8,199 nucleotides of DNA from Lachnospiraceae bacterium UBA1251 (GCA_002308255.1 DBVZ01000151.1:1-8199); one strand, 5' to 3'. Shown: positions 1 to 6,687, numbered from the stretch's first letter. Numbers and translations are program-made. The notes: a model not told the origin generated them from the letters alone.

Positions 1-989
1 CAGGCGACGCAGTTCTTCGGGTCCACCTCGGCCACATAGGCGCTGCGGGACATGTTGGTCGTATTGAACAGCTGGGACGTGCGGAGCGCGTAGCAGACAT
101 TCACGTTGCAGTTGCAGATCGCGAAGATCTTGTTCTCGCCGTCGATATTGGTGATCTGGTGGACAAATCCGTTCTCCTCCGCTTTCTGAAGGAGCGCCAG
201 CACCTCTTCCCGGGTCAGATAATGACCGTCCTTATTGGTCTCGACGACGTAATCCGCCATGTCGCCGATCGCGATGCACCATCCTTCCGGATCATCTGCA
301 CATCCCTCGTTGAACGTCTTGCGGCTGCGGCGGCAGGAGCAGGGCGAAGCGGCGTATTTTCCTTCATATTTATCAAGCCAGTGGGAAATGTGCTCGATAT
401 TCGCCGTGTGATTTTCCATGGCGATCGCTTTCTCGACCGGAATGACATGCATGCCGATGCCGGCGCCGCCGGGCGGGACCATTTTCGTGATCTTCTCGAG
501 CGGCAGACGGGTCATGTAATTGAAGAACATGCCGATCTCCGGATGCTGCTCAAGGACGTCCGGATTCATATTCATAAATTCCGCCGAACCCGGCACGAAC
601 ATCGGGACATGCCAGCGCTTTTCGTTATGCGGGTTTTTGCCGTCGAGATTTTCCTTATTATATTCAAGGATTCCGATCCAGCTCATGTGATCAAGAAGTT
701 CCTGCAGGTGAATCGGTTCTATGCCCGTGATCGTCTGCAGTTCCTTGAAGGTCTTCGGCTTTCTGATCCCCCCGAAGCTCAGCGCAAGCTCTGCCTCTTC
801 ATCCGTCAGAACCGCCGCGAGTGCCCAGTACTCCGGATCATACTTCGTCAGTTTCTTCATGCCGAGGTGGTACGGGATTCTGGAAGTGATGGTCTTCGCA
901 AGCTTGAAGATCACGTCTCTCTCCGGTTCATTTTCGACCCAGTCCGGATACCAGCCTTCTGTCCTTTCCGTAAGATGGTCCATGTTCAT
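1..989 (-). CDS. Iron-sulfur/FAD-dependent oxidoreductase, N-terminal part (cut by window edge)
   Basis: Read on the minus strand from an ATG at 989-987, this gene is open to the window edge: 329 full codons, with no stop. An AAAGGG ribosome-binding-like stretch lies about 8 bases upstream; a second in-frame ATG two codons later is an alternative start. Residues 30-115 look like a helical, winged-helix-like region. The stretch around 170-185 has a VPPGGAGIGMHVIP segment. Cysteines cluster as CSC (217, 219), C230, C238, then CNCNVNVC (292, 294, 299), and the last visible residues (DPKNCVA, C327) look like the start of a ferredoxin-type 4Fe-4S motif. From memory of the family, I recognise large clostridial proteins annotated as pyridine nucleotide-disulfide or FAD-dependent oxidoreductases, where 4Fe-4S and FAD/NAD domains follow this N-terminal region. 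Substrate and partner are unknown. The flavin domain lies outside the window, so that part is inferred. The protein is probably cytoplasmic: no signal peptide or membrane segment is seen. Confidence 0.8.
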   Translation of the reverse strand, partial: MNMDHLTERTEGWYPDWVENEPERDVIFKLAKTITSRIPYHLGMKKLTKYDPEYWALAAVLTDEEAELALSFGGIRKPKTFKELQTITGIEPIHLQELLDHMSWIGILEYNKENLDGKNPHNEKRWHVPMFVPGSAEFMNMNPDVLEQHPEIGMFFNYMTRLPLEKITKMVPPGGAGIGMHVIPVEKAIAMENHTANIEHISHWLDKYEGKYAASPCSCRRSRKTFNEGCADDPEGWCIAIGDMADYVVETNKDGHYLTREEVLALLQKAEENGFVHQITNIDGENKIFAICNCNVNVCYALRTSQLFNTTNMSRSAYVAEVDPKNCVA

Positions 990-1063
990 AGTGTTTTTCC
1001 CTTTCATTTTGCATTGCTGCATGTTGTTTTTATTCATCTTCCGTGCAGTCACGGTCGTTCTGG

Positions 1064-1099
1064 AAGACAGCGCACCTCGCGGACGGGGTGCGCTGTCTT
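1064..1099. repeat. 13-bp perfect inverted repeat at the predicted oxidoreductase transcript start
   Basis: AAGACAGCGCACC (1064-1076) is followed by a 10-base spacer and its exact reverse complement (1087-1099). It is too GC-rich and long to be chance. The plus-strand side is followed by TTAATAATTTT-like sequence rather than a clean T tract, and no gene on either strand ends here, so a terminator is unlikely. It overlaps the predicted minus-strand start site near 1097. It could therefore be an operator for a dimeric repressor, or a stem-loop at the very 5' end of the mRNA that stabilises it or hides it from nucleases. The regulator is unknown. Confidence 0.65.
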
Positions 1100-1103
1100 A
1101 ATA

Positions 1104-1132
1104 ATTTTACCATTCCCGCAGCGGAAACGCAA
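1104..1132 (-). promoter_or_regulatory. Predicted housekeeping promoter for the oxidoreductase gene
   Basis: On the minus strand a TTGCGT -35 element (1132-1127) and a TAAAAT -10 element (1109-1104) are separated by exactly 17 bases. Transcription would start near 1097, giving a leader of roughly 108 bases before the ATG at 989. The -35 differs from TTGACA at two positions and the -10 from TATAAT at one, so this is a reasonable but unproven call. Confidence 0.5.
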
Positions 1133-1227
1133 TTAAATGCTCTCGTTTCCTGCCCTGCATTTTTCCTTTTTCCGGGTTATTTTCCTCCGAAATTCTTTCT
1201 ATTTGTTTCGTATTTTCTTCTAATTTC

Positions 1228-1256
1228 TTGAAATCATCGGAAGAATCGAGTATAAT
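1228..1256 (+). promoter_or_regulatory. Strong consensus housekeeping promoter of the TRAP operon
   Basis: TTGAAA (1228-1233) and a perfect TATAAT (1251-1256) are spaced by 17 bases, the optimal arrangement for the housekeeping sigma factor. Transcription would start near 1263, leaving a leader of about 46 bases before the ATG at 1309. The -35 contains the TTG at 1228, an in-frame codon that could be mistaken for an upstream start of the receptor gene; its position inside the promoter rules that start out. Confidence 0.8.
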
Positions 1257-1267
1257 GCGTCTATTAA

Positions 1268-1291
1268 TGCATTTTTATGCAGACTTTTTTT
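1268..1291 (+). promoter_or_regulatory. Short leader hairpin followed by seven T's
   Basis: TGCAT (1268-1272) and ATGCA (1277-1281) flank a TTTT loop, and seven T's follow at 1285-1291, directly before the GGAAGGAG ribosome binding site. The stem is only five base pairs and AT-rich, so it would be a weak terminator at best. It may simply keep the 5' end structured and the ribosome site open. Function is inferred. Confidence 0.25.
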
Positions 1292-1308
1292 GGAAGGAGA
1301 ACAATAAA

Positions 1309-2325
1309 ATGAAAAAATTCTTTGCACTGTTTCTGACCGCTGCCATGATCTTTTCCCTGGCGGCATGCGGAAGCTCCGCTTCCTCGCAGAGCGCAGAAGC
1401 ATCCGGAGAAGGTGCCGCTGAGAGCGCTCCGAAAGCCGGCGGCAACCTCACTTTCGCTACCGGCGGTGAAGCCGGCACTTATTATGCATTCGGCACGGTC
1501 CTCGCGCAGCACGTCTCCGACAAGACCGGTACGCAGGTGACCGCGATCGTCGGCAACGGCTCCCAGGCCAATGTCGAAGACCTTGACGCAGGCGCTGTTC
1601 AGCTCGCGTTCTGCCAGTCCGACGTTATGAGCTATGCTTATGCGGGAACCAATCTCTTTAAGGACAGCGGAGCGGTAGGAAGCTTCTCTGTTGCTGCGGC
1701 GCTCTACATGGAGCAGGTCCAGATCGTCACGATGAATCCGGAAATTAAATCCGTCGCTGACCTCGCGGGCAAGAACGTTTCCATCGGCGCTTCCGGCTCC
1801 GGCGTTTACTTCAACGCTCTTGACGTTCTCGGCGCTTACGACCTCACGGAGAATGACATCAAAGCCCAGTACCTCAACTTCGCGGATTCCGCGGACAACC
1901 TCAAAGACGGCAAGATCGACGCTGCCTTCATCGTTGCCGGTGCCCCGACTACGGCGATCACCGACCTCGCGACCGGCGGACGTCAGGTCTATCTCGTTTC
2001 CCTTGACAGCGAACACGCTGACAAGCTCTGCGAACTCTCTCCGTACTATTCGAAGTACACGATCCCGGCTGACGTGTACGGCACACCGGAAGATGTGACG
2101 ACTGTCGCGGTCGGCGCTGTTGTTATCGCGCGCGACGATGTCGCGGAAGACGATGTTTACAACTTCGTTTCTTCGATCTTTGAGAATATCGACGAAGTCA
2201 CCTCCGCCCACGCAAAAGGCTCTGAGCTTTCTCTTGAATTCGCCTCCAGCATCACGGATGTTCCGTATCACGCAGGCGCTGCGAAATATTTCAAGGAAAA
2301 AGGCATCGAAGTCAAAACGAAATAA
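1309..2325 (+). CDS. TAXI-family TRAP transporter solute-binding lipoprotein
   Basis: This is the extracytoplasmic receptor of a TRAP uptake system; it would capture a solute outside the membrane and deliver it to the permease encoded next. The protein is 338 residues. A lipoprotein signal peptide (KK, hydrophobic 4-16, lipobox LAAC with Cys20) is followed by a Ser/Ala/Glu-rich tether to about residue 44. The TAXI signature is clear: TGGEAGTYYAFG at 51-62, the NGSQANVEDLDAG stretch at 83-95, and QLAFCQSD at 98-105. The GKNVSIGASGSGV segment (155-165) and GKIDAAF (201-207) also fit the family. The ATG at 1309 is chosen because AAGGAG sits nine bases upstream and the signal peptide starts there. 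Upstream in-frame codons lie in the leader or promoter. Some characterised TAXI receptors bind glutamate or similar acids, but the ligand here cannot be read from sequence. A strong promoter precedes it. Confidence 0.93.
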   Translation: MKKFFALFLTAAMIFSLAACGSSASSQSAEASGEGAAESAPKAGGNLTFATGGEAGTYYAFGTVLAQHVSDKTGTQVTAIVGNGSQANVEDLDAGAVQLAFCQSDVMSYAYAGTNLFKDSGAVGSFSVAAALYMEQVQIVTMNPEIKSVADLAGKNVSIGASGSGVYFNALDVLGAYDLTENDIKAQYLNFADSADNLKDGKIDAAFIVAGAPTTAITDLATGGRQVYLVSLDSEHADKLCELSPYYSKYTIPADVYGTPEDVTTVAVGAVVIARDDVAEDDVYNFVSSIFENIDEVTSAHAKGSELSLEFASSITDVPYHAGAAKYFKEKGIEVKTK

Positions 2326-2355
2326 TCCATTTTCAACCGTAACCGAATAATAACG

Positions 2356-2393
2356 GCCAGGCTGGACACATGCGGTCAGGCCTGGCTATTTTT
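2356..2393 (+). terminator. Terminator-like hairpin between receptor and permease genes
   Basis: GCCAGGC (2356-2362) pairs with GCCTGGC (2380-2386) around a 17-base loop that can form a few more pairs. The stem is followed by TATTTTT ending at 2393, then at once by the AAAGGAG ribosome binding site (2395-2401) of the permease. It resembles a leaky intrinsic terminator or 3'-end stabiliser. Partial termination here would give more receptor than permease message, which suits the need for excess binding protein. The T tract is short, and read-through is required if the permease has no promoter of its own; I see none. Confidence 0.55.
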
Positions 2394-2409
2394 CAAAGGA
2401 GTTACCGAC

Positions 2410-4443
2410 ATGGCATTATCTGACGATAAGAGAAATCCCGCGGCGGCTGATCCCGGAACCGTACAGAACGCGCCCGCCGGCGGTGCCGACATGACTTCGG
2501 AAATTGACGAAGTCATGAAAAAATATGACAGGGAATCCAACACCCGCATCTGGACGGGAGTGCCGAAAACCATCACCACGGCCGTGATGAGCCTGTTCTC
2601 TTTGTACTGCATCTGGTCAACGCTTTTCAGCACGGCAGCCCTCGAGATCCGGCTGACGCTGTTCCTCGGCGGCGTGATCATCATGGGATATCTGTATTAT
2701 CCCTCCAGCAAAAGTCACGTGAAGCCGAACCGCATGCCGTGGTACGACTGGGTCATCATGCTTGTCGGCGCATCCTGTTTCTTTTATTACGCGATCCGGT
2801 ATCCGGTCCTTTCAAGGACACTGACCAGCGCGACGAAGATGACCACCCTGCACACCGTGATCGGCATCATCGGACTTCTGACCGTTTTCGAACTCTGCCG
2901 CCGATGCGTCGGCGTCCCGATCCTGTGCGTGCTCGGTGCTCTTCTCATCTATACGTTCATCACGGGACTTCCCGTTAAGAGGCTGATCTACACGCTGTTC
3001 TTCTCTACCGGCGGCGTGATCGGAACTCCCGCGCAGGTCTGCGCGAAATTCATTGTCGTCTTTATCGTTTTCGGTGCATTCCTCGAACGCACCGGCATTT
3101 CCGCTTTCTTCATCGATCTGGCGAACAAAGTGGCCGGATGGGCAGCCGGCGGTCCCGCGAAGGTCGCGGTCATTTCCTCCGCTCTTTGCGGAATGGTCTC
3201 CGGTTCCTCGGTCGGCAACACGGTCACGACCGGTTCCGTCACGATCCCCATGATGAAAAAGACCGGCTACAGACCGGAATTTGCAGGCGCGGTAGAAGCC
3301 GCGGCTTCCACCGGCGGACAGATCATGCCCCCGATCATGGGCGCGGCGGCATTCCTCATGGCGGAATACATGGGCATCCCCTACGCGCAGGTCGCCCTGA
3401 AAGCGATCCTTCCGGCAGTCCTTTATTTCACGGGCATTTTCATCGCGGTCCATCTGGAAGCGAAGAAACTGAGCCTGAAAGGACTCCCGAAATCGCAGCT
3501 GACGCCCTGGAAGAACCTTCTCGCACAGGTCTACCTGCTTCTGCCGCTGATCATCCTCGTCTGGCTGGTCAGCACCAATAAGAGAACGATGGCCTTCGCG
3601 GCCGCCGTCTCTATCGTCGCGGCGATCGTGGTCGGGCTTCCCGGCATCTTCCTGAGAGAGAAAGAAAAAGCAGGCGCAGGCAGTTCTTTCGTTGCAAAAG
3701 GCATCAAAGAGGCGGGGCACACGATCCTCTCTTCGCTGGAAGCGGGCGGAAGAGGCGCCATCACCGTCGCAGTGGCCTGCGGCGTCGCGGGCTGCATCGC
3801 AGGATGCATCACCGCTACCGGCCTTGCCTCCAAGCTGATCACCGGCATTGTCGCCGTCAGCCGCAACAGTATGTTTATCGCGCTGTTCCTCACGATGCTC
3901 TGCTGTATCGTCCTCGGCATGGGCGTTCCGACGACCGCAAACTACTGCATCATGGCCTCCACATGCGCCCCGATCCTCATCAAGATGGGGCTTCCGGCCG
4001 TATGCGCGCATTTCTTCGTGTTCTATTTCGGAATCGTGGCGGATATCACGCCTCCGGTAGCGCTCGCGGCGTACGCCGGTTCCGCCATAGCAAAGTCCAA
4101 CCCGATGAAAACAGGCGTCAATGCCACAAAACTGGCAATCGCGGCTTTCATCGTTCCCTATATTTTCGCTTACAGTCCGGCCCTTCTTTTTGAAAACCTT
4201 TCCGGATGGTGGCAGGTTCTGCAGATCGCGGCAACATCGATCATCGGTATTTTCGGCGTCGCGGCATGTCTCAACGGCTTCCTGTTCAAGAAGATTCCTC
4301 TTGTCCTGCGTATCGTCATCCTCGCCGGCGGTCTGGCTCTGATGTATCCGTCCACGCTCACCGATATCATCGGCATCGTCGTTGTCGGCGCGGTCGTCGC
4401 GCTCCAGCTTCTGCTCTCAAAACGAAGTGCGGCAGCTGCGTAA
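2410..4443 (+). CDS. TRAP transporter fused permease (DctQM type, TAXI family)
   Basis: This 677-residue inner-membrane protein would carry the solute delivered by the preceding receptor, driven by an ion gradient (usually sodium in TRAP systems). A hydrophilic N-terminus of about 45 residues comes first, then a small-subunit (DctQ-like) group of membrane helices to roughly residue 200, then the large DctM-like domain. The DctM hallmarks are present in both repeats. The first repeat has GMVSGSSVGNT (261-271) and GGQIMPPIMGA (302-312). The second has LGMGVPTTANY (502-512) and ADITPPVALAAYAG (544-557). Single-chain fusion of the two membrane subunits is usual for TAXI systems, and the length fits. 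The start has AAAGGAG eight bases upstream. The gene begins 84 bases after the receptor and ends 26 bases before the kinase-like gene. Substrate is unknown. No damage or missing signature residue is seen. Confidence 0.95.
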   Translation: MALSDDKRNPAAADPGTVQNAPAGGADMTSEIDEVMKKYDRESNTRIWTGVPKTITTAVMSLFSLYCIWSTLFSTAALEIRLTLFLGGVIIMGYLYYPSSKSHVKPNRMPWYDWVIMLVGASCFFYYAIRYPVLSRTLTSATKMTTLHTVIGIIGLLTVFELCRRCVGVPILCVLGALLIYTFITGLPVKRLIYTLFFSTGGVIGTPAQVCAKFIVVFIVFGAFLERTGISAFFIDLANKVAGWAAGGPAKVAVISSALCGMVSGSSVGNTVTTGSVTIPMMKKTGYRPEFAGAVEAAASTGGQIMPPIMGAAAFLMAEYMGIPYAQVALKAILPAVLYFTGIFIAVHLEAKKLSLKGLPKSQLTPWKNLLAQVYLLLPLIILVWLVSTNKRTMAFAAAVSIVAAIVVGLPGIFLREKEKAGAGSSFVAKGIKEAGHTILSSLEAGGRGAITVAVACGVAGCIAGCITATGLASKLITGIVAVSRNSMFIALFLTMLCCIVLGMGVPTTANYCIMASTCAPILIKMGLPAVCAHFFVFYFGIVADITPPVALAAYAGSAIAKSNPMKTGVNATKLAIAAFIVPYIFAYSPALLFENLSGWWQVLQIAATSIIGIFGVAACLNGFLFKKIPLVLRIVILAGGLALMYPSTLTDIIGIVVVGAVVALQLLLSKRSAAAA

Positions 4444-4469
4444 AGTTCATTTATCAGGAGGATTAAATA

Positions 4470-5051
4470 ATGAAAACCATTACTATCTGCCGCGAATACG
4501 GTGCCGGCGGACACTCGATCGGCCAGAAAGTCGCCGGCGCGCTCGGCATCGAGCTTTATGACAAGGATATTATCCGGGCGACCGCAAAAGAGATGGATCT
4601 TGATTACGCGCAGATCCTGAATTCGGAAGAAGAGATCAGCCGCTCGGAAAGCTTTCTCCGCTATCTCACCCCGATCTCTTTCGAGTATAAGGACTACTAT
4701 TTTGAAGCCCAGAAGGGGATCATTCTCGAGCTGGCAAAGAAAGGCCCGTGCGTCATCGTAGGCCGCTGCGCGGAGATCATTCTCCGGGAAGCAGGCATTG
4801 ACTCGCTGAATGTCTTCCTGTATGCCGATGAGAGTCACCGTCTCCCCTGGGTCAAACAGCATCTCGATACGGACAACGACGCGGAAGCAGTCAAATTCAT
4901 GCACCGTCAGGAACGCGCCCGCCGCGCTTACTACGAGGCCTATACCGATTCTCATTTCGGCGACCGGCATAACTACGACATTATGCTCGACAGCGGGGCG
5001 ATCGGATATGACGCCTGCGCAGAGATCATCATCTCCCTGGCAAAAGACTGA
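4470..5051 (+). CDS. Cytidylate-kinase-like family protein
   Basis: The 193-residue product has the features of the cytidylate-kinase-like family (a P-loop nucleotide kinase relative). The N-terminus reads TITICREYGAGGHSIG (residues 3-18), the family's glycine-rich loop in place of the usual GxxGxGK[ST]. It is followed by YDKDII (30-35), IVGRCAE (96-102), and an Arg-rich lid-like region RQERARRAYYEAYTD (146-160) before the DRHNYDIMLDSG segment (165-176). The usual Walker A lysine is not visible, which appears normal for this family, so the real phosphoryl acceptor is uncertain and CMP kinase activity should not be assumed. The protein is cytoplasmic. A perfect AGGAGG (4456-4461) lies eight bases before the ATG, and the gene starts 26 bases after the permease stop, so it is almost certainly in the transporter operon. 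A role in using or sensing the imported compound is only inference. Confidence 0.88.
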   Translation: MKTITICREYGAGGHSIGQKVAGALGIELYDKDIIRATAKEMDLDYAQILNSEEEISRSESFLRYLTPISFEYKDYYFEAQKGIILELAKKGPCVIVGRCAEIILREAGIDSLNVFLYADESHRLPWVKQHLDTDNDAEAVKFMHRQERARRAYYEAYTDSHFGDRHNYDIMLDSGAIGYDACAEIIISLAKD

Positions 5052-5071
5052 TCTTTATCTCTGATTCATCA

Positions 5072-5088
5072 GCCGCAAGATCCGCGGC
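5072..5088 (+). repeat. Small GC-rich hairpin downstream of the kinase-like gene
   Basis: GCCGC (5072-5076) and GCGGC (5084-5088) flank a 7-base loop, just ahead of the main terminator. A five-pair stem without a T tract is not a terminator by itself; it may assist 3'-end folding or be incidental. Confidence 0.3.
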
Positions 5089-5092
5089 ATGC

Positions 5093-5131
5093 AAAAAAGC
5101 AGCTGTTCCGTAAAAGAACAGCTGCTTTTTT
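5093..5131. terminator. Bidirectional intrinsic terminator
   Basis: A perfect 16-bp inverted repeat (5093-5108 and 5116-5131) with a 7-base loop has a GC-containing core GCAGCTGTTC flanked by six A's on the left and six T's on the right. Each strand therefore reads as stem plus U tract. It lies 41 bases after the kinase-like stop and 15 bases beyond the phosphatase stop, and so ends both converging operons. Confidence 0.93.
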
Positions 5132-5146
5132 GTTGCTCCCCGCATA

Positions 5147-5623
5147 TTACAGACCGTTTTCAAGAAGATAACGAAACAGGGCTTCACACCCTTCGCGGAT
5201 GTCATCCCACGCGCGCTCAAAATTTCCGGTATACCACGGGTCAGAGACTTCCCTCGGATGGTCCGTATAATCCATCAGAAGGTTTACTTTTCCATCCGGA
5301 TCGCCGCCGAGCATCCGCTTCATGTTTCTGCGGTTTCTCTCATCCATGCCGATGATCAGGTCAAACCGGCCGTAATCCTGCTTTTCAAGGAGCCGGGCCC
5401 GTTTGTTCTTGTCATAAGGAATGCCGTGGCGCTGCATCGTCCGCTGCGCCGGCCCGTAGATCGGGCTGCCGGTGCCGTTCCAGATCTCTTCCGTGCTGGT
5501 CGCGGCAGAGGCGATCCGGAACTGATCGGCGAGGCCTTCTTTTTTTACGATATCTTTCATAATATATTCTGCCATTGGGGATCGGCAGATATTCCCATGG
5601 CAGACAAACAGTATCCTGACCAT
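5147..5623 (-). CDS. Low-molecular-weight protein-tyrosine phosphatase
   Basis: The 158-residue cytoplasmic protein removes phosphate from phosphotyrosine in proteins via a cysteinyl-phosphate intermediate. The catalytic loop CHGNICRS is at residues 8-15 (nucleophile Cys8, Arg14), right after the VRILFV first strand. The general acid lies in the SDPWY motif (Asp128). Length and both motifs fit the family. The loop has Ile12 where the related arginine phosphatase YwlE has threonine; that residue is known to matter for phosphoarginine use, so tyrosine specificity is more likely. The ATG at 5623 is chosen because the conserved N-terminus starts there. A longer in-frame extension upstream overlaps the PAS-CPBP gene and resembles nothing known. 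An AAGGTGAT-like ribosome site precedes it; a GTG four codons earlier is possible. The gene lies 35 bases after the PAS-CPBP stop, so they form one operon. Genuine targets are unknown; capsule or exopolysaccharide kinases are common partners elsewhere, but none is visible here. Confidence 0.93.
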   Translation of the reverse strand: MVRILFVCHGNICRSPMAEYIMKDIVKKEGLADQFRIASAATSTEEIWNGTGSPIYGPAQRTMQRHGIPYDKNKRARLLEKQDYGRFDLIIGMDERNRRNMKRMLGGDPDGKVNLLMDYTDHPREVSDPWYTGNFERAWDDIREGCEALFRYLLENGL

Positions 5624-5658
5624 TTTTCCAATCACCTTATCCTCTTGTTGATTTTTGA

Positions 5659-6687
5659 TCAATGATCGATCAGGCACAGCAGCGTGCCGCTGACGCCGAA
5701 GACCCAGTGCACGATCCATACGCCGAAGATATTCTGCTGTCTGTCGTACAGAATGCCCTCCAGCCCCGCCAGGACCGCCGCACCGGCCATGAACAGGAAT
5801 CCGAAATGGATGTGCAGGGCCGCAAAGATCAGGGAAGAAAGACAAATGGCCAGAATCGTTTTGTGTTTTCCGACGGTAATGCGCTTGAGATTTCTTTGTA
5901 CGACAACGCGGGCTATAAATTCCTGGATGCCCGCGGTAAAGATATAGAGGAACTGGCGCAGACCGAAACGGCTGAGATCGATAAACGGGGCTTCCGGCTC
6001 GAAACAGCCGGGATCGATCAGCCGGCATACCGCCTTCAGTCCGCACAGAAATCCGAATACGCATACCGAGACGATCAGAGCCGTCCGGACGGTTTTCCAC
6101 GGATCCTGGGCCATAACGCCGAGATCCTTCCTCGTCAGGCTCGTGCGCCACAGGATGAATACCAGCATGACGATCCCCAGAAGCTCGACGCCATGGGTCA
6201 TAAAATCCGCCGCGATCGGCCGGCCAAGGAATTCCCAGAGCGCGTATATGAGGATCCAGCCGCAGAATCCGAAGAGGAAAGCGGTGAAGATGTTCGATGC
6301 GTCATTGAACTTCTGAGTCATCTCCTCCGCTACCGTTTCGTCGCTCAGAGTGACGACAAGCTGCGAGCCTTCCGTTCCCCGCAGAAAGGAGCTGGACAGC
6401 ACAAAGACATACTTCTTCCCGGAAGGCGCCATAAAAGGAACCTTTTTGACCGTGGTTTCCTCTTTGTAGTACAGAGCGGAAAAGATGGCTTCCGTGAAAT
6501 CTTCATTATATTCGTTGTCAGTGAGAAACGAAAACCCTGCTCCCGTCTCCCGGTAGCCCTCGGGTACCTCCAGCATCCGGGCGGCGGGACCGTTCACATA
6601 GACGATCCCCTTCCTGTCGAGCACCAGGACCGCGTCGTACATATCCTGCAGAACCCGCTCCGAAAAAGCGTGCCGAACCTGTTCCAT
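5659..6687 (-). CDS. PAS domain fused to CPBP-family intramembrane protease-like domain
   Basis: The 342-residue product starts with a PAS-like sensor (about 8-122: AVLVLDRKGIVYVNGPAARML at 19-39, then a strand-rich half ending QLVVTLSDETV at 109-119). The rest is membrane-embedded, with hydrophobic segments near 133-152, 165-181, 202-221, 245-265, 276-295, 296-312 and 321-340. The C-terminal half matches the CPBP (CAAX protease/bacteriocin-processing) family. Motif 1 reads QEFIAR (255-260) where EExxxR is usual. Motif 2 is FAALH (288-292), and a motif 3-like His327 is followed by Gly331 rather than the usual Asn or Asp. The first catalytic Glu is thus Gln, so protease activity is doubtful; a sensor or scaffold role is possible. 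Codon 255 is CAG, a one-base change from a Glu codon. TAAGGAG lies about eight bases before the ATG, fixing the start. PAS domains usually sense ligands, redox or light; no cofactor residue can be identified. It is first in an operon with the phosphatase. Confidence 0.8.
   Translation of the reverse strand: MEQVRHAFSERVLQDMYDAVLVLDRKGIVYVNGPAARMLEVPEGYRETGAGFSFLTDNEYNEDFTEAIFSALYYKEETTVKKVPFMAPSGKKYVFVLSSSFLRGTEGSQLVVTLSDETVAEEMTQKFNDASNIFTAFLFGFCGWILIYALWEFLGRPIAADFMTHGVELLGIVMLVFILWRTSLTRKDLGVMAQDPWKTVRTALIVSVCVFGFLCGLKAVCRLIDPGCFEPEAPFIDLSRFGLRQFLYIFTAGIQEFIARVVVQRNLKRITVGKHKTILAICLSSLIFAALHIHFGFLFMAGAAVLAGLEGILYDRQQNIFGVWIVHWVFGVSGTLLCLIDH

Larger units (their letters stand above)
990..1308. 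other. Divergent intergenic region between oxidoreductase and TRAP operon
   Basis: I see no credible gene in these 319 bases. The region holds the minus-strand promoter (1104-1132), the 13-bp inverted repeat (1064-1099) and the plus-strand promoter (1228-1256). A small dyad CCGTG-CAGT-CACGG (1041-1054) lies in the oxidoreductase leader and could form a 5-bp stem. The stretch from about 1133 to 1227 is rich in T on the plus strand and shows nothing I can name. Base composition is clearly AT-richer than the flanking genes, as usual for control regions. Confidence 0.7.

Noticed and set aside
159..1136. Long plus-strand reading frame (325 codons) opposite the oxidoreductase gene
   Set aside because: It is a mirror frame of a GC-biased gene; its product is rich in Arg, His and Phe without any recognisable motif, while the opposite strand encodes a clear protein family.
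1264..2271. Minus-strand frame of 335 codons opposite the receptor gene
   Set aside because: It is a shadow of the TAXI receptor coding sequence, and it would run into a clear plus-strand promoter.
2812..4011. Minus-strand frame of 399 codons opposite the permease
   Set aside because: The product is dominated by Arg, Asp and Gly in an antisense pattern, and the plus strand encodes an intact membrane protein with family motifs.
5624..6151. N-terminal extension of the phosphatase frame up to 6151
   Set aside because: The extra stretch overlaps the PAS-CPBP gene in another frame and has no motif; the conserved phosphatase start (MVRILFVCHGN) is at 5623.
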